Part shown: one piece after another, positions 16,198 through 27,158 of the stretch
How positions within the stretch are numbered: the stretch's first letter is position 1
Layout of the letters: every line of letters begins with the position of its first letter
From: Acidobacteriota bacterium
GTDB taxonomy: Bacteria > Acidobacteriota > UBA6911
Reading direction: 5' to 3'
Assembly: GCA_003225335.1 (NCBI GenBank)
Contig: QHZE01000256.1
Location: 1-37,628, forward strand
DNA: 37,628 bases
Notes under the pieces: generated by a model
Told to the model about the DNA's origin: nothing
What the model saw: the letters and a program-made list of their open reading frames with translations, nothing else
Database searches by the model: none
Position numbers and translations under genes: made by a program

Positions 16198-16857
16198 TTA
16201 ACGCGCTCTTTCCGGCCTTTCCGGCTTCTGCATCTCAAAGACTTCGCCTTTGTAGATCCACACCTTGACGCCAATGACGCCGTAAGTCGTGAACGCCTGC
16301 GCGAAACCGTAATCGATGTCGGCGCGCAAAGTGTGCAGGGGGAGCTGCCCGTGAAGGTACCACTCCGACCGCGCGATTTCTGCGCCGTTCAATCGTCCTC
16401 CAACCCGCACCTTGATTCCCTTGGCCCCGAAACGCAGCGTGCTGTCGACGGCGCGTCGCATGGCGCGTCTGAAGGCGATCCGTTTTTCCAGCTGCTGCGC
16501 GATCCCCTCTCCCACAAGCTGGGCATCAAGTTCCGGTTTGTTAATTTCCTGAATCCTGAGATTGATCTCCCTGCCGGTGAGAGTCTGAAGATCCTTCTTG
16601 AGTTTCTCGATCTCGGTGCCTTTCTTTCCCACGATGATTCCAGGCCGCGAAGTGAATATGATGACCGTAAGCTTGTTGGCCGCCCGCTCGACTTCGATTC
16701 TGGAGATTCCCGCATGGGCAAACTTCTTCTTGAGCATCGCCTTCAGATTGAGATCCTCGTGAAGGAGGGCGCCGTAATCCTTGCGCGCAAACCAGCGCGA
16801 GCGCCACGTCCGATTGATACCCAATCTGAAACCGTAAGGATGGACTTTCTGACCCAA
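16198..16857 (-). CDS. rpsC: 30S ribosomal protein S3
   Basis: Small-subunit head protein forming the mRNA entry channel (219 residues). It contains [20 protein letters not shown], the KH domain [20 protein letters not shown] (with the GxxG loop) and the C-terminal [20 protein letters not shown]. The start is TTG at 16857, six bases after a perfect AAGGAGG; no ATG exists at the family start, and the frame upstream is R2 sequence. Confidence 0.97.
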   Translation of the reverse strand: MGQKVHPYGFRLGINRTWRSRWFARKDYGALLHEDLNLKAMLKKKFAHAGISRIEVERAANKLTVIIFTSRPGIIVGKKGTEIEKLKKDLQTLTGREINLRIQEINKPELDAQLVGEGIAQQLEKRIAFRRAMRRAVDSTLRFGAKGIKVRVGGRLNGAEIARSEWYLHGQLPLHTLRADIDYGFAQAFTTYGVIGVKVWIYKGEVFEMQKPERPERAR

Positions 16858-16870
16858 GGCCGGCCTCCTT

Positions 16871-16933
16871 ATTTCGGATTGCGGATTGTGGATTGCGGAT
16901 TGATCGCGAGATCCGCAATCCTGAATTGGCAAT
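16871..16933. repeat. R2 inverted repeat
   Basis: Left array ATTTCGGATTGCGGATTGTG to 16900, right array ATCCGCAATCCTGAATTGGC to 16933. It ends 8 nt from the AAGGAGG of rpsC. 16934-16994 holds nothing recognised. Confidence 0.88.
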
Positions 16934-16994
16934 CTGATAAAGCTGTGCGCCAAAATCCCCTCAACAACACCCCCAAAAACAAATACGGAAGCAC

Positions 16995-17351
16995 TTACCC
17001 TTCTTCCTTTGCCTCGCCTTTGATGACGATGGTGATGTGCTTATAGCGGCGCTGTTGTTTGTAGGCCCGCCCCATGGGCGCCGCACGCATTCTTCGGCGC
17101 CATTTGGTTGGCCCCATGTCCACCACCGCCTTGGTTACAGTAAAGCTGTCGATATCTGCGCCGGCGAACTTCTCGTGGGCATTCGAGACGGCGGAGAGCA
17201 AAACTTTCTCTATCGATCGGGTCGCCCGCTTCTTGGTAAAGCGCAGGAGGGTGAGAGCCTGCTGCACATTCTTGCCACGTATCAGGTCTATCACCAGCCG
17301 CGCCTTCTGCGGCGAGCCCCGAAGGTAATTTCCTCTGGCTGTTGCTTCCAT
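16995..17351 (-). CDS. rplV: 50S ribosomal protein L22
   Basis: Tunnel-lining 23S rRNA-binding protein (118 residues). It starts [20 protein letters not shown], contains [20 protein letters not shown] and the C-terminal hairpin [23 protein letters not shown] 17351 fits the family; the upstream in-frame codons are R3 repeat. Confidence 0.96.
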   Translation of the reverse strand: MEATARGNYLRGSPQKARLVIDLIRGKNVQQALTLLRFTKKRATRSIEKVLLSAVSNAHEKFAGADIDSFTVTKAVVDMGPTKWRRRMRAAPMGRAYKQQRRYKHITIVIKGEAKEEG

Positions 17352-17362
17352 ATCTTCCAGCT

Positions 17363-17440
17363 GGGAATCCAGAATCCAGAATTCAGAATCCAGAAGAACC
17401 AACGTCCATTCTGGATTCTGAATTCTGGATTCTGAATTCC
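17363..17440. repeat. R3 inverted repeat, about 32-bp arms
   Basis: Arms 17363-17395 and 17409-17440 are complementary with one or two mismatches; loop 13 nt. It occupies the rpsS-rplV spacer, 7 nt from the rpsS stop codon. Confidence 0.95.
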
Positions 17441-17446
17441 TTCTCC

Positions 17447-17743
17447 TCAGGCCGGCGGCTTCACGGCCGTTGTCTTCTCTGCCACCTTTGTCGTATGCCC
17501 CTTGAAGATGCGGGTGGGCGCGAACTCCCCCAATTTGTGACTTACCATGTTCTCGGAGATGTAGATCGGGATGAATTTCTTTCCGTTATGAACCGCAATG
17601 GTCAGCCCGACCATTTCCGGAATGATGGTGGAGCGGCGGGACCACGTCTTAATCACCGTTCTGCTGCTGGCGCCGGCGCTAGTGTGAACCTTCTTAAGAA
17701 GGTGCGCGTCAACGAATGGCCCCTTTTTTACAGATCTCCCCAT
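17447..17743 (-). CDS. rpsS: 30S ribosomal protein S19
   Basis: Small-subunit head protein (98 residues) next to S13. It reads [39 protein letters not shown] and ends [17 protein letters not shown], with the usual [12 protein letters not shown]. It lies 12 nt after rplB. Confidence 0.98.
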   Translation of the reverse strand: MGRSVKKGPFVDAHLLKKVHTSAGASSRTVIKTWSRRSTIIPEMVGLTIAVHNGKKFIPIYISENMVSHKLGEFAPTRIFKGHTTKVAEKTTAVKPPA

Positions 17744-17755
17744 GAAGCACGCCTC

Positions 17756-18577
17756 CTAGTTGCGATGCTTGATGATGAAATGTTCGGTGCGCTTGTTGTT
17801 TCGCGTCTTGTAACCTTTCGTCGGAAGGCCCCACGGGCTTACGGGGTGGCGCCCTCCGGAGGTCTTGCCTTCACCTCCGCCGTGAGGATGGTCGATTGGG
17901 TTCATCGCCACCCCGCGCACAGTCGGCCTGATCCCGAGCCACCGGCTGCGCCCGGCCTTCCCGATCGATTGATTCTCATGGTCGAGGTTACCGACCTGAC
18001 CGATGGTCGCATAGCATTCCAGATGAACCATTCTCGTCTCGCCCGACGGAAGTTTGATCTGGGCATAGCCGGCCTCCTTGGCGAGAAGTTGCACTGCCAT
18101 TCCCGCGGCGCGAGCCAGCTGTCCGCCCTTTCCCGCTCGAAGCTCTATGTTATGAACCATCGTGCCCAGCGGAACGTTGCGCAGCGGAAGGGCATTGCCC
18201 ACGAGGATATCGGCGCCGTCGCCCGCAATCACTGTCGCGCCTACGGCCAAGCCGTGCGGAGCCAGAATGTAGCGTTTCTCCCCGTCGGCGTAGGTCAACA
18301 GCGCAATTCGCGCCGACCTGTTCGGATCGTATTCGAGAGTCGTGACCTTCGCAGGAATATCCCGCTTGTCCCGGCGGAAGTCGAGAATGCGGTACAAGCG
18401 CTTATGTCCCCCACCCCGGTGCCTGACCTGGATGTGCCCCTTGTTGTCCCTCCCGGAAATCCGCTTCTTCGGCGCCGTGAGACCTTTTAAGGGGCGCACC
18501 TTCGTCACGTCTTCGTTTGTCAGTGTCGTTCGAAACCGTATCGCCGGCGACGTCGGCCGATAAGTCTTGATCCCCAT
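17756..18577 (-). CDS. rplB: 50S ribosomal protein L2
   Basis: Universal large-subunit protein required for subunit association and peptidyl transferase (273 residues). It begins [19 protein letters not shown] and has [20 protein letters not shown], the [12 protein letters not shown] segment and the conserved C-terminal [19 protein letters not shown] containing the functional His of the [16 protein letters not shown] motif. Confidence 0.98.
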   Translation of the reverse strand: MGIKTYRPTSPAIRFRTTLTNEDVTKVRPLKGLTAPKKRISGRDNKGHIQVRHRGGGHKRLYRILDFRRDKRDIPAKVTTLEYDPNRSARIALLTYADGEKRYILAPHGLAVGATVIAGDGADILVGNALPLRNVPLGTMVHNIELRAGKGGQLARAAGMAVQLLAKEAGYAQIKLPSGETRMVHLECYATIGQVGNLDHENQSIGKAGRSRWLGIRPTVRGVAMNPIDHPHGGGEGKTSGGRHPVSPWGLPTKGYKTRNNKRTEHFIIKHRN

Positions 18578-18590
18578 GATTCCCTCATCT

Positions 18591-18676
18591 CGATTGACGA
18601 TTGACGATTAAAAGCGACTGATAGGACCGTCGCTGCAAGTTCACTCGTCATTCGTCAATCGTCATTCGTCAATCGG
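18591..18676. repeat. R7 inverted repeat (CGATTGACGATTGACGATT word)
   Basis: Left array 18591-18609 and right array CGTCATTCGTCAATCGTCAT to 18676. The right array ends on the base next to the rplW TAA (18677-18679). Loop about 36 nt. It is the rplB-rplW spacer. Confidence 0.9.
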
Positions 18677-18970
18677 TTAGACCGCCCCCGCGAATTCGAC
18701 CATCTTTTCACCCTTCCTCAGGGTGACGTAAGCTTTTTTCCAATCCGGCCGGTGCCCGCTGTAGCGCCCCTGCCTGCGCATCTTGCCGTGGAAGTTAGCG
18801 GTTCGAACGCTCGCGACTTTGACCTTGAAGATCTTCTCCACCGCGTTCTTGATCTCCTGCTTGGTTGCACGTCGGGCTACCTTAAACGTCAGGGTATGAA
18901 GGTTATCCTTGACGAACGTGCTCTTCTCGGTTACGACAGGAGTCTTGAGAACGTCGTATCGTAGGCTCAT
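18677..18970 (-). CDS. rplW: 50S ribosomal protein L23
   Basis: Tunnel-exit protein that docks trigger factor and SRP (97 residues). It has VLKTPVVTEKSTFVKDN, FKVARRATKQEIKNAVEKIF (20 residues), and HGKMRRQGRYSGHRPDWKKA. Its ATG shares a base with the rplD stop codon. Confidence 0.97.
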   Translation of the reverse strand: MSLRYDVLKTPVVTEKSTFVKDNLHTLTFKVARRATKQEIKNAVEKIFKVKVASVRTANFHGKMRRQGRYSGHRPDWKKAYVTLRKGEKMVEFAGAV

Positions 18971-19593
18971 CAGCTCAATACCTCCTGCACCTGAAGGATC
19001 GCCCGCTTTGAGAAAATCAACATCTGATGATTCACCACGTCGTAAATGTTGACGCCGGTCCCCGGCACCATCTTTGCTTTGGGAAGATTCCGGGACGAGA
19101 GCTGGAGGTTGTGATTCTCCTCCGAATCGACGATGAGCACCTTCTGGTCGCCCGCCAGACCGCGCAGAATCCTGTCGAACTCCTTGGTCTTGTGACTGCC
19201 CAGCGCGAATTCGTCCACGACCGTGATCCGGTTCTCCTCGAGTTTCGCGGAGAGGGCCGAACGCAGCGCGCCGCGCAGCTTTTGTCTCGGAAAACGATAC
19301 GCATAGCTCCGCGGTTTCGGACCGTGCACCGTCCCGCCGTGTCTCCAGAGCGGGCTCCGGATGCTCCCTATGCGAGCCCGCCCGGTGCCTTTTTGGCGCC
19401 AGAGTTTTTTTCCGCTGCCGCTGACTTCCGCCCGTGTCTTCGTGGAAGCTGTTCCGCTGCGCCGGGAATCCCTGTAATGCTTTACGGCCTCCCAGATGAG
19501 GGTTTCGTTGATCTTGACTTTGAACACCTCGTCGGACAGCTCCAGCTTGCCCACGACTTCACTCGCCAGGTTCTTTACTTCTATCTCAGCCAT
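18970..19593 (-). CDS. rplD: 50S ribosomal protein L4
   Basis: Tunnel-lining protein; in E. coli also autoregulator of the S10 operon (207 residues). It contains GTASTKTRAEVSGSGKKLWR, QKGTGRARIGSIRSPLWRHG and PRSYAYRFPRQKLRGALRSA. Only a weak Shine-Dalgarno is seen because the R3 repeat begins 10 nt upstream of the ATG. Confidence 0.97.
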   Translation of the reverse strand: MAEIEVKNLASEVVGKLELSDEVFKVKINETLIWEAVKHYRDSRRSGTASTKTRAEVSGSGKKLWRQKGTGRARIGSIRSPLWRHGGTVHGPKPRSYAYRFPRQKLRGALRSALSAKLEENRITVVDEFALGSHKTKEFDRILRGLAGDQKVLIVDSEENHNLQLSSRNLPKAKMVPGTGVNIYDVVNHQMLIFSKRAILQVQEVLS

Positions 19594-19603
19594 TGATTAT
19601 CCG

Positions 19604-19694
19604 GGAATCCAAGAATTCAAGAATCCAAGAATGAGAAGCGACGCCGCCATGTCCATTATTCTTGAATTCTTGGATTCTTGAATTCTTGGATTCC
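19604..19694. repeat. R3 inverted repeat, 29-bp perfect arms
   Basis: Arm 19604-19632 is perfectly complementary to 19666-19694. The right side has an additional TTCTTGAA unit (19656-19665), another case of one-unit slippage. It lies between rplC and rplD and reaches the rplD ribosome-binding region. Confidence 0.97.
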
Positions 19695-19723
19695 TCCATC
19701 CCTTCATCCATAAACAGTCCATA

Positions 19724-20353
19724 CTATGACTTCCTTATGATCACGTAGCCGCCGTTACGGCCGGGAACGGCTCCCTTGACTAGGAGCAGGTTTTCCTGAT
19801 CCATGATCCGGACTACCTGGAGCTTTCGGACCGTAACCCTGGCATTTCCCATATGCCCCGCAGCCCGCATTCCCGGAAGGACCCGGCTGGGAAACGCAGA
19901 AGCCCCGATGGATCCGGGGGCGCGATGGAACATGGAGCCGTGTGTTGCCGCGCCTCCGCGGAAATGATGGCGCTTGACCAAGCCCGCGAATCCCCGCCCT
20001 TTGCTGGTTCCGACCACATCCACGTTGTCGCGCACTTGGAAAACCTGGTTGACGAGTATCTGGTCCCCTGGTTTGATAGCGTCACTGCCGTCTTCGAAGC
20101 GAAACTCCCGGAGAACACGGACCGGCGGGACTCCCGCCTTCTCGAAGCGCCCGGCCAGGGGCTTGTTGACGCGATCGGGCCGAACAAACTCCACAAGTCC
20201 GAGCTGGACCGCATCGTAACCGTCTTTCTCCTTGACCTTCTTCTGGACCACGACACAAGGACCGGCCTTGATCACGGTGACGGGAGTGACCGTCCCATTC
20301 TCTTCAAATACCTGAGTCATTCCCACCTTAATTCCAATCAGTCCGTCGACCAT
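19724..20353 (-). CDS. rplC: 50S ribosomal protein L3
   Basis: Early-assembly protein near the peptidyl transferase centre (209 residues). It begins [20 protein letters not shown] and carries [40 protein letters not shown] (with the Gln-methylation region replaced by the usual variant) and [12 protein letters not shown] at the end. ATG 20353 fits; upstream in-frame codons are R2 repeat. Confidence 0.97.
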   Translation of the reverse strand: MVDGLIGIKVGMTQVFEENGTVTPVTVIKAGPCVVVQKKVKEKDGYDAVQLGLVEFVRPDRVNKPLAGRFEKAGVPPVRVLREFRFEDGSDAIKPGDQILVNQVFQVRDNVDVVGTSKGRGFAGLVKRHHFRGGAATHGSMFHRAPGSIGASAFPSRVLPGMRAAGHMGNARVTVRKLQVVRIMDQENLLLVKGAVPGRNGGYVIIRKS

Positions 20354-20362
20354 GGTCGTCTC

Positions 20363-20441
20363 GATTGCGGATTTCCGATTTCGGATTTCGGATTGCGGAT
20401 TGCGGATTTGAAAGATTAATCCGCAATCCGAAATCCGAAAT
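20363..20441. repeat. R2 inverted repeat bounded by the rpsJ stop codon
   Basis: Left array GATTGCGGATTTCCGATTTC to 20409, right array ATTAATCCGCAATCCGAAAT to 20441, ending on the base beside the rpsJ TAG (20442-20444). It begins about 10 nt before the rplC ATG, leaving no clear Shine-Dalgarno. Confidence 0.95.
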
Positions 20442-20768
20442 CTACTTGTGTTCTGTGCCGAAGGCTTTGATCTCCACGTCAATCGCGGCCGGAAGATCGA
20501 GCTTCATCAGGGCATCGACTGTTTGAGGCGTTGGCTCCAGAATATCCACCAACCGCTTGTGCGTGCGAATTTCAAACTGTTCGCGGGATTTCTTGTCCAC
20601 GTGAGGAGAACGCAGCACGCAGAACTTGTTCTTCACAGTAGGGAGCGGTATAGGCCCCGACACTCGAGAACCGGTTCTCTTGGCGATGTCAACGATCTCC
20701 GAGGTGGACTGGTCGAGCACACGGTAATCGTAAGCCTTCAGCCTGATTCTTATTTTTTCGTTAAGCAT
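20442..20768 (-). CDS. rpsJ: 30S ribosomal protein S10
   Basis: Small-subunit head protein, also the NusE antitermination partner of NusB (108 residues). Text: [60 protein letters not shown] and [12 protein letters not shown]. It is the first gene of the S10 group, directly after tuf. Confidence 0.98.
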   Translation of the reverse strand: MLNEKIRIRLKAYDYRVLDQSTSEIVDIAKRTGSRVSGPIPLPTVKNKFCVLRSPHVDKKSREQFEIRTHKRLVDILEPTPQTVDALMKLDLPAAIDVEIKAFGTEHK

Positions 20769-20804
20769 AACCGGCTCTCTCGTATCCCTCTCTCTACGGG
20801 TACC

Positions 20805-20886
20805 GAAGAATCCAAGAATTCAAGAATTCAAGAATAAAGTCCAATCAGTCTTTCAGACGTTCATTCCTTGGATTCTTGAATTCTTT
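20805..20886. repeat. R3 inverted repeat beside the tuf stop codon
   Basis: Left array GAAGAATCCAAGAATTCAAG to 20835, right array ATTCCTTGGATTCTTGAATT to 20886, touching the tuf TAG (20887-20889). Confidence 0.92.
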
Positions 20887-22074
<1,188 letters not shown>

Positions 22075-22095
22075 GAAGACCCTCCCAGCTCCTTT

Positions 22096-24189
22096 CTAGT
22101 TGCTGACGAGCTTTCCGCGCACTTTGGCCACGACTTCCTCACTGATAGCCTTGGGTGCTTCCTCATAATGTGAAAAGTGCATTGTATAGGTGGCACGCCC
22201 CTGGGTCATGGACCGCATGTCGGTGGAATAGCCGAACATCTCTGAAAGGGGAACCTTGCATTGGATAATGGCCGAGCCCAGACGGGACTCCGTGGACTCG
22301 ACGCGTCCCCGGCGCGAGTGCAGGTCGCCTGTTACCGCGCCCATGTATTCTTCCGGCACCACAATTTCCACGCGCATTACCGGCTCGAGCAAGACCGGAC
22401 GGGCGCGCCTGGCAGCCTCTTTGAGGGCCATCGATCCGGCGATCTTGAAGGCGATTTCGGACGAGTCCACTTCGTGATACGACCCGTCCAGGAGGGTCAC
22501 TTTCACGTCCACGACCTCGTATCCGGCCAGTACGCCCGATTCGAGCGCCTCTCGAACACCCTCCTCTACGGGTTTGATGTACTCCTTGGGAATGGATCCC
22601 CCTACGATCTCATTCTCGAACTCGATGCCCGTGCCGGGCTCCACTGGCTCCAGCGCGATCTTGACGTGACCATACTGGCCGCGGCCGCCCGTCTGGCGGA
22701 TAAACTTTCCTTCCGCTTCTGCGCGCTGCCGTATGGTCTCGCGATACGCCACCTGGGGCTTTCCTATATTTGCGGCCACTCCGAATTCACGCACCATCCG
22801 ATCCACCAGGATTTCCAGATGTAGCTCGCCCATACCCGAAATGATGGTCTGTCCGGTATCCTCGTCGGTGTGCATCTTGAACGTGGGATCTTCCCGCAGA
22901 AGTTTGTCGAGGGCTGTGCCCAGTTTGTCCTGGTCCGACTTTGTCTTGGGCTCGATCGCCACGGAGATCACCGGAGCGGGAAAGTCGATCGCCTCCAGCA
23001 CAATCGGGTGCTGCTTGTCGCAAATCGTATCTCCCGTACTCACGTTTCGAAGTCCGACAGCCGCGGCAATGTCTCCGGAGTAGACCTCCTTGATGTCTTC
23101 TCTCTTATTCGCATGCATCTTCAGAAGCCGGCCAATCCGCTCTGCAGTATCCTTGGTCGAGTTGTAGACCGAGGATCCCGACTTGAGCTGGCCGGAGTAG
23201 ACACGGAAGAACGCCAGCTGGCCCACGAAGGGATCGGTCATGATCTTGAAGACCAGGGCGGAAAAGGGTTCGTCGTCCTTGGCGTGGCGAATGGGAGGCT
23301 CGCCCCCATTTGTGCTCGCGCCTTTCACGGGAGGAATGTCGAGAGGGGATGGAAGGTAGCTGACGATGGCATCCAGGAGTGGCTGGATGCCCTTGTTCTT
23401 GAAAGCGGACCCACAGAGAACGGGCACGAATTTGAGGGCAATCGTGCCCTTGCGCATTGCCGCCATGATCTCCTGGTTCGAGACCTGTCCCCCGTGGACA
23501 TATTTCTCGAGGAGCCGATCGTCGACATCGGCGATGGTCTCCAGCAGTTGTTCGCGATACTTCTCCGCCTCTTTCCGGTATTCCTGAGGGATGTCCTCGA
23601 CCTCATACTTGGCGCCGAGTGTTTCGTCCCCGTAGGCGATGGCTTTCATATTGATGAGATCGATGACTCCCCGGAAGTAGTCTTCCTTTCCGAGAGGAAG
23701 CTGGACCGCCACCGGCGTTGTGTGCAGCCGATTCCGCATCATCTCGAGGACTCTGGGAAAATCAGCGCCCGGCCGGTCCATCTTGTTCACGAAACCGATG
23801 CGCGGCACGCGGTACTTGTCCGCCTGCCGCCAGACCGTCTCCGATTGGGGCTCCACGCCCTCCACCGCGCCAAAGAGCGCCACGGCGCCATCGAGGACGC
23901 GCAAGCTCCGTTCCACTTCGGCCGTAAAATCCACGTGCCCCGGAGTATCAATGATATTGATACGGTGGTCGTCCCAGAAACACGTCGTGGCGGCGGAGGT
24001 GATGGTTATCCCGCGCTCCTGTTCCTGCTCCATCCAATCCATGGTAGCGGTGCCTTCATGCACCTCTCCCAGCTTGTGCGTAATGCCGGTGTAATACAGA
24101 ATGCGTTCCGTCGCCGTGGTCTTACCCGCGTCGATGTGCGCCATGATTCCGATATTCCGGGTTTTCTCCAACGAAACTAAGCGTGGCAC
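22096..24189 (-). CDS. fusA: Elongation factor G
   Basis: Translocase GTPase (697 residues). The G domain starts [20 protein letters not shown], with [19 protein letters not shown] and NKMDRPGA. Domain II ([20 protein letters not shown]), domain III (GMGELHLEI), domain IV ([27 protein letters not shown]) and domain V (RRGRVES) are all present. Mixed codon use, unlike tuf 21 nt downstream. Confidence 0.98.
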   Translation of the reverse strand: MPRLVSLEKTRNIGIMAHIDAGKTTATERILYYTGITHKLGEVHEGTATMDWMEQEQERGITITSAATTCFWDDHRINIIDTPGHVDFTAEVERSLRVLDGAVALFGAVEGVEPQSETVWRQADKYRVPRIGFVNKMDRPGADFPRVLEMMRNRLHTTPVAVQLPLGKEDYFRGVIDLINMKAIAYGDETLGAKYEVEDIPQEYRKEAEKYREQLLETIADVDDRLLEKYVHGGQVSNQEIMAAMRKGTIALKFVPVLCGSAFKNKGIQPLLDAIVSYLPSPLDIPPVKGASTNGGEPPIRHAKDDEPFSALVFKIMTDPFVGQLAFFRVYSGQLKSGSSVYNSTKDTAERIGRLLKMHANKREDIKEVYSGDIAAAVGLRNVSTGDTICDKQHPIVLEAIDFPAPVISVAIEPKTKSDQDKLGTALDKLLREDPTFKMHTDEDTGQTIISGMGELHLEILVDRMVREFGVAANIGKPQVAYRETIRQRAEAEGKFIRQTGGRGQYGHVKIALEPVEPGTGIEFENEIVGGSIPKEYIKPVEEGVREALESGVLAGYEVVDVKVTLLDGSYHEVDSSEIAFKIAGSMALKEAARRARPVLLEPVMRVEIVVPEEYMGAVTGDLHSRRGRVESTESRLGSAIIQCKVPLSEMFGYSTDMRSMTQGRATYTMHFSHYEEAPKAISEEVVAKVRGKLVSN

Positions 24190-24228
24190 TGTCTTATAAC
24201 TCCGTAGGCGCGAAAAAATCGTCGTGAC

Positions 24229-24328
24229 GTAGGGGAGCAGCGCCGCGTGGCCGCCCCGCCCCTGCCGTTACTGGCGCGCGGGCGACCGGGCCGCCCTACG
24301 CAAGCCCAATCTTTTCACACGTTCTCCG
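24229..24328. repeat. R10 palindrome (GTAGGGG ... GCCCTAC) in the rpsG-fusA spacer
   Basis: GTAGGGGAGCAGCGCCGCGT at 24229 onward and GGGCCGCCCTACG to about 24300 form imperfect GC-rich arms, followed by the tail AATCTTTTCACACGTTCTCC that resembles the R10 tails at 10060 and 11480. Confidence 0.65.
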
Positions 24329-24799
24329 TTACCATCGGTAGTGAGCGAAAGCCTTGTTGGCCTCCGCCATTCTGTGAGTGTCTTCCTTCTTCTTTACGGC
24401 GCCGCCCCGATTATTGGCGGCGTCCAGCAACTCCGCCGCGAGCTTCTCCCGCATGGTTTTTTCACCTCGAGCGCGGGCGCTGGCAATGACCCAGCGGATC
24501 GCGAGGGAGGTTCTCCGATCGTTCGGGACTTCGATCGGCACCTGGTAGGTGGCGCCGCCGACACGCCGCGACTTTACTTCCAGGACCGGCTTTGCCTGGT
24601 CGAGCGCCTTCTTGAAGATCTTGACCGGATCTTCCTTGGCGCGCTCCTTGACTGCGTCCAGAGCTCTGTAAAAAATATGCTCCGAGACGTTCTTCTTGCC
24701 CGAATGCATCATGCAGTTTATGAACCTGGTGATCAACGTGCTGCTGTATAAGGGATCGGGCAGCGTGTCCCGCCTTGGTACTTCCCTGCGCCTCGGCAT
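24329..24799 (-). CDS. rpsG: 30S ribosomal protein S7
   Basis: 16S 3'-domain nucleating protein (156 residues); in E. coli also str-operon autoregulator. It begins [20 protein letters not shown], with [40 protein letters not shown] and ends [18 protein letters not shown] 24799 gives the canonical 156 residues. Confidence 0.98.
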   Translation of the reverse strand: MPRRREVPRRDTLPDPLYSSTLITRFINCMMHSGKKNVSEHIFYRALDAVKERAKEDPVKIFKKALDQAKPVLEVKSRRVGGATYQVPIEVPNDRRTSLAIRWVIASARARGEKTMREKLAAELLDAANNRGGAVKKKEDTHRMAEANKAFAHYRW

Positions 24800-24928
24800 A
24801 CTGAAATGTCTCCTGCTGCATCGAAGGGTGCGTACAATGCATCGCTGGGGACAAGAAGTGTGGAGCGAACGCCCGATTCCGGATATTGCCATCCGGATCT
24901 GGGATCGCGTGGGTATGAACCCGTCACC

Positions 24929-24954
24929 CTCGCGCGGTTATCTCGCGCGGTTAT
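24929..24954. repeat. Exact 13-bp tandem duplication in the rpsL-rpsG spacer
   Basis: CTCGCGCGGTTAT occurs twice in a row (24929-24941, 24942-24954), 14 bp from the rpsL stop codon. The rest of the 168-bp spacer 24800-24967 holds no recognised element. Confidence 0.8.
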
Positions 24955-24967
24955 ATTGAAGGAGTGG

Positions 24968-25342
24968 TCAGCTTTTGGGTCGCTTGGCACCGTACTTGGA
25001 GCGGGAATTCTTGCGATCCTGGACGCCCACCGAGTCCAGCGTGCCCCGCACCACATGATAGCGAACCCCAGGGAGGTCCTTGACGCGCCCACCGCGAATC
25101 AACACGATGGAATGTTCCTGCAGATTGTGCCCGATCCCCGGAATGTAAGTCGTCACTTCGATTCCGTTGGTGAGGCGGACACGCGCTACTTTGCGCAGAG
25201 CGGAGTTTGGTTTCTTGGGTGTCGAGGTATACACCCGCGTACATACACCCCTCCGTTGAGGACATCCCTGTAAAGCCGGACTCTTCGTCTTATAACGAAT
25301 CTTCTTTCGCCCAGATCGAACCAGCTGACTGAAGGTCGGCAA
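24968..25342 (-). CDS. rpsL: 30S ribosomal protein S12
   Basis: Decoding-centre protein (124 residues). Text: [40 protein letters not shown] (with the KKPNSALRK streptomycin-site loop), [20 protein letters not shown] and [19 protein letters not shown]. The Lys of TPKKPNS is wild type, so no streptomycin-resistance substitution is seen there. First gene of the superoperon, preceded by AAAAAGGAGAAAG. Confidence 0.98.
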   Translation of the reverse strand: MPTFSQLVRSGRKKIRYKTKSPALQGCPQRRGVCTRVYTSTPKKPNSALRKVARVRLTNGIEVTTYIPGIGHNLQEHSIVLIRGGRVKDLPGVRYHVVRGTLDSVGVQDRKNSRSKYGAKRPKS

Positions 25343-25432
25343 ACTCTCTTTCTCCTTTTTCTAACCCAGTCGGACGGCCTGAAACTTGAGGCTCCCCACG
25401 GCCGCGATCTTCTCCCAGCGAAAAACCCGGCG

Positions 25433-25462
25433 AATATAACAAAATAGAGTAACTTGTGTCAA
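25433..25462 (-). promoter_or_regulatory. Strong sigma70-type promoter of the str/S10/spc/alpha superoperon
   Basis: On the minus strand TTGACA (25457-25462) is followed after 18 nt by TATATT (25433-25438), with an AT-rich region upstream. The predicted transcript begins near 25426 and has a leader of about 80 nt before rpsL. It is the best consensus promoter in the window. Confidence 0.8.
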
Positions 25463-25508
25463 GAAAGTCTATTGCCATAATGTTTATTGTTTTGGCACAA
25501 GTTTGCGC

Positions 25509-25572
25509 CTTCGCGTCTTTGTGGTGAAGGCAGGGTGCGCCGCATTCACCGCTAAGACGCAAAGACGCGAAG
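25509..25572. repeat. R4 inverted repeat
   Basis: Left arm CTTCGCGTCTTTGTGGTGAA (25509-25528), right arm TTCACCGCTAAGACGCAAAG on to 25572. It lies between the divergent rpsL promoter and the glutamine synthetase-like gene; its left end is 46 nt upstream of the rpsL -35. Confidence 0.88.
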
Positions 25573-25652
25573 AGTCACGAAGAAGATTTTGGGTTGCCGC
25601 TCGGCTCCGCCAGGACTTTCGCGGCCAAGTCGCGCGACCGAGGAGGCATACA

Positions 25653-27044
25653 TTGAGCCAAGGAGAAACCAGATTGAAGGGAATGCTGACCCTTGAACAA
25701 CTGGCCGACCTGGCCGCAAGGGAGGAGATCGAGACGGTGATCGTGGGTTTTACAGATCACTACGGACGTCTGGCCGGCAAGCGTTTCGCGGCCGAGATGT
25801 TTTTGGACGAGACTGCCAGCCTCGGCGCTCACGGATGCGACTATCTGCTCACCACCGATATGGAAATGGAGCCGGTTGCCGGCTATCGCTTTGCCAATTG
25901 GGAGATGGGTTATGGCGATTTTCATCTGGTGCCCGACATGAGCACGCTCCGAGTGGCGGCCTGGTTGGAGAAGACGGCGCTGGTTCTGTGCGACGTAAAA
26001 GACGAAAAGACAGGGGACTATGTCAGCGTGGCGCCGCGCTCAATCCTGCGCAGGCAGGTTCAGGCGGCGCGAAGCCTGGGCTTCACGGGCTTTGCCGCTT
26101 CCGAGCTGGAGTACTACCTCTTCCGCAATAGCTACCGCGCGGCTGCCGAGCAAGGTTATCGCAGCATGGAGCCCGCCGGCTGGTATCTGGAGGACTATCA
26201 CATCCTGCAAGGCACGCGCACCGAAGCCTACACAGGCGCCGTGCGTCACCATCTGAAACACTCCGGCGTGCCCGTCGAAAACTCCAAGGGGGAATGGGGA
26301 CTCGGGCAGCACGAGCTGAACGTGCGCTACGCCGAGGCGCTGGAGATGGCGGACCGGCATGTGGTCTACAAGCAGTGTCTGAAGGAAGTGGCGGAACAGA
26401 TGGGCTTGAGCGTGACGTTCATGGCGAAGTTCGCTTCGGACCGGGCGGGATCGAGCTGTCACCTTCATTTCAGTTTGTGGCGGGACGGTCATAGCGTTTT
26501 TCCGGGCGATACAGCTCTTGGTCCCGTGAACTGCTCGGATGTGTTCCGCCACTTCCTGGGCGGCTGGATCGCTCACGCGCCCGATGTGATGGTCTTTTAC
26601 GCGCCGACGGTAAACTCGTACAAGCGTTATGTGGATGCTTCATGGGCGCCCACGCGGCTGGCCTGGAGCTACGACAATCGCACCGCCGGTTTTCGCGTGG
26701 TGGGACACGCGCAGAGCCTGCGCATCGAATGCCGCATTCCAGGCGCGGACTGCAATCCTTACCTCGCGTTTGCCGCGGCACTGGCCTCGGGCCTGGACGG
26801 ACTCGCCAACAGGACCGAACCGCCGGAGTGTTTCATCGGCGACATTTACGCCGCGCGGCACCTTCCACGCGTGCCCTACACACTGGCCGAAGCCACCGAG
26901 AAGTTCGCCGCCAGCGAATTCGCCAAGCGCGCCTTCGGCGAAGATGCAGTCGAGCACTACACGCACTTCTTCCGCACGGAACAGGCCGCCTTTAATGTGG
27001 CCGTTACGGATTGGGAGCGCCGCCGCTATTTCGAAAGAATCTGA
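25653..27044 (+). CDS. Glutamine synthetase family protein (PuuA-like)
   Basis: ATP-dependent ligase of the glutamine synthetase fold, probably joining glutamate to an amine as PuuA (gamma-glutamylputrescine synthetase) does. About 463 residues. The N-terminal beta-Grasp part starts GMLTLEQLADLAAREEIETV and has GRLAGKRF. The catalytic domain has the metal-binding ASELEYYLF, GQHELNVRYAEALEMADRHV, the HLHFSLW histidines, and NRTAGFRVVG ... RIECRIPGADCNPYLAFAAA for ATP and substrate. The GQHE(L/I)N-RYA form and the adjoining permease suggest amine or amino-acid use rather than the housekeeping GlnA. TTG 25653 is six bases after GAGGAGG; TTG 25674 and ATG 25683 are alternative starts. Confidence 0.88.
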   Translation: MSQGETRLKGMLTLEQLADLAAREEIETVIVGFTDHYGRLAGKRFAAEMFLDETASLGAHGCDYLLTTDMEMEPVAGYRFANWEMGYGDFHLVPDMSTLRVAAWLEKTALVLCDVKDEKTGDYVSVAPRSILRRQVQAARSLGFTGFAASELEYYLFRNSYRAAAEQGYRSMEPAGWYLEDYHILQGTRTEAYTGAVRHHLKHSGVPVENSKGEWGLGQHELNVRYAEALEMADRHVVYKQCLKEVAEQMGLSVTFMAKFASDRAGSSCHLHFSLWRDGHSVFPGDTALGPVNCSDVFRHFLGGWIAHAPDVMVFYAPTVNSYKRYVDASWAPTRLAWSYDNRTAGFRVVGHAQSLRIECRIPGADCNPYLAFAAALASGLDGLANRTEPPECFIGDIYAARHLPRVPYTLAEATEKFAASEFAKRAFGEDAVEHYTHFFRTEQAAFNVAVTDWERRRYFERI

Positions 27045-27059
27045 CTTTAAGCGTTTCGT

Positions 27060-27127
27060 GATTCTTCGCGTCTTCGTGGTGGATGGGACGCAGTTTTTAC
27101 CACGAAGACGCGAAGACGCAAAGAATC
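27060..27127. repeat. R4 inverted repeat overlapping the former permease start
   Basis: Left arm 27060-27080 and right arm 27099-27127, almost identical to the R4 copy at 4196-4263, including the extra GACGCAAA unit on the right. It begins 16 nt after the glutamine synthetase-like stop codon and ends where permease-coding sequence becomes recognisable. Confidence 0.93.
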
Positions 27128-27158
27128 GCTAAGTTTCGCGCAGGAACTGTTCCGCACG

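Noticed and set aside
20363-20441. Regularly repeated short words suggesting a CRISPR array (also at 8461-8510, 13248-13307 and 34203-34262)
   Set aside because: There are no unique spacers of constant length between units, and the arrays fold back on themselves; no cas genes are present.
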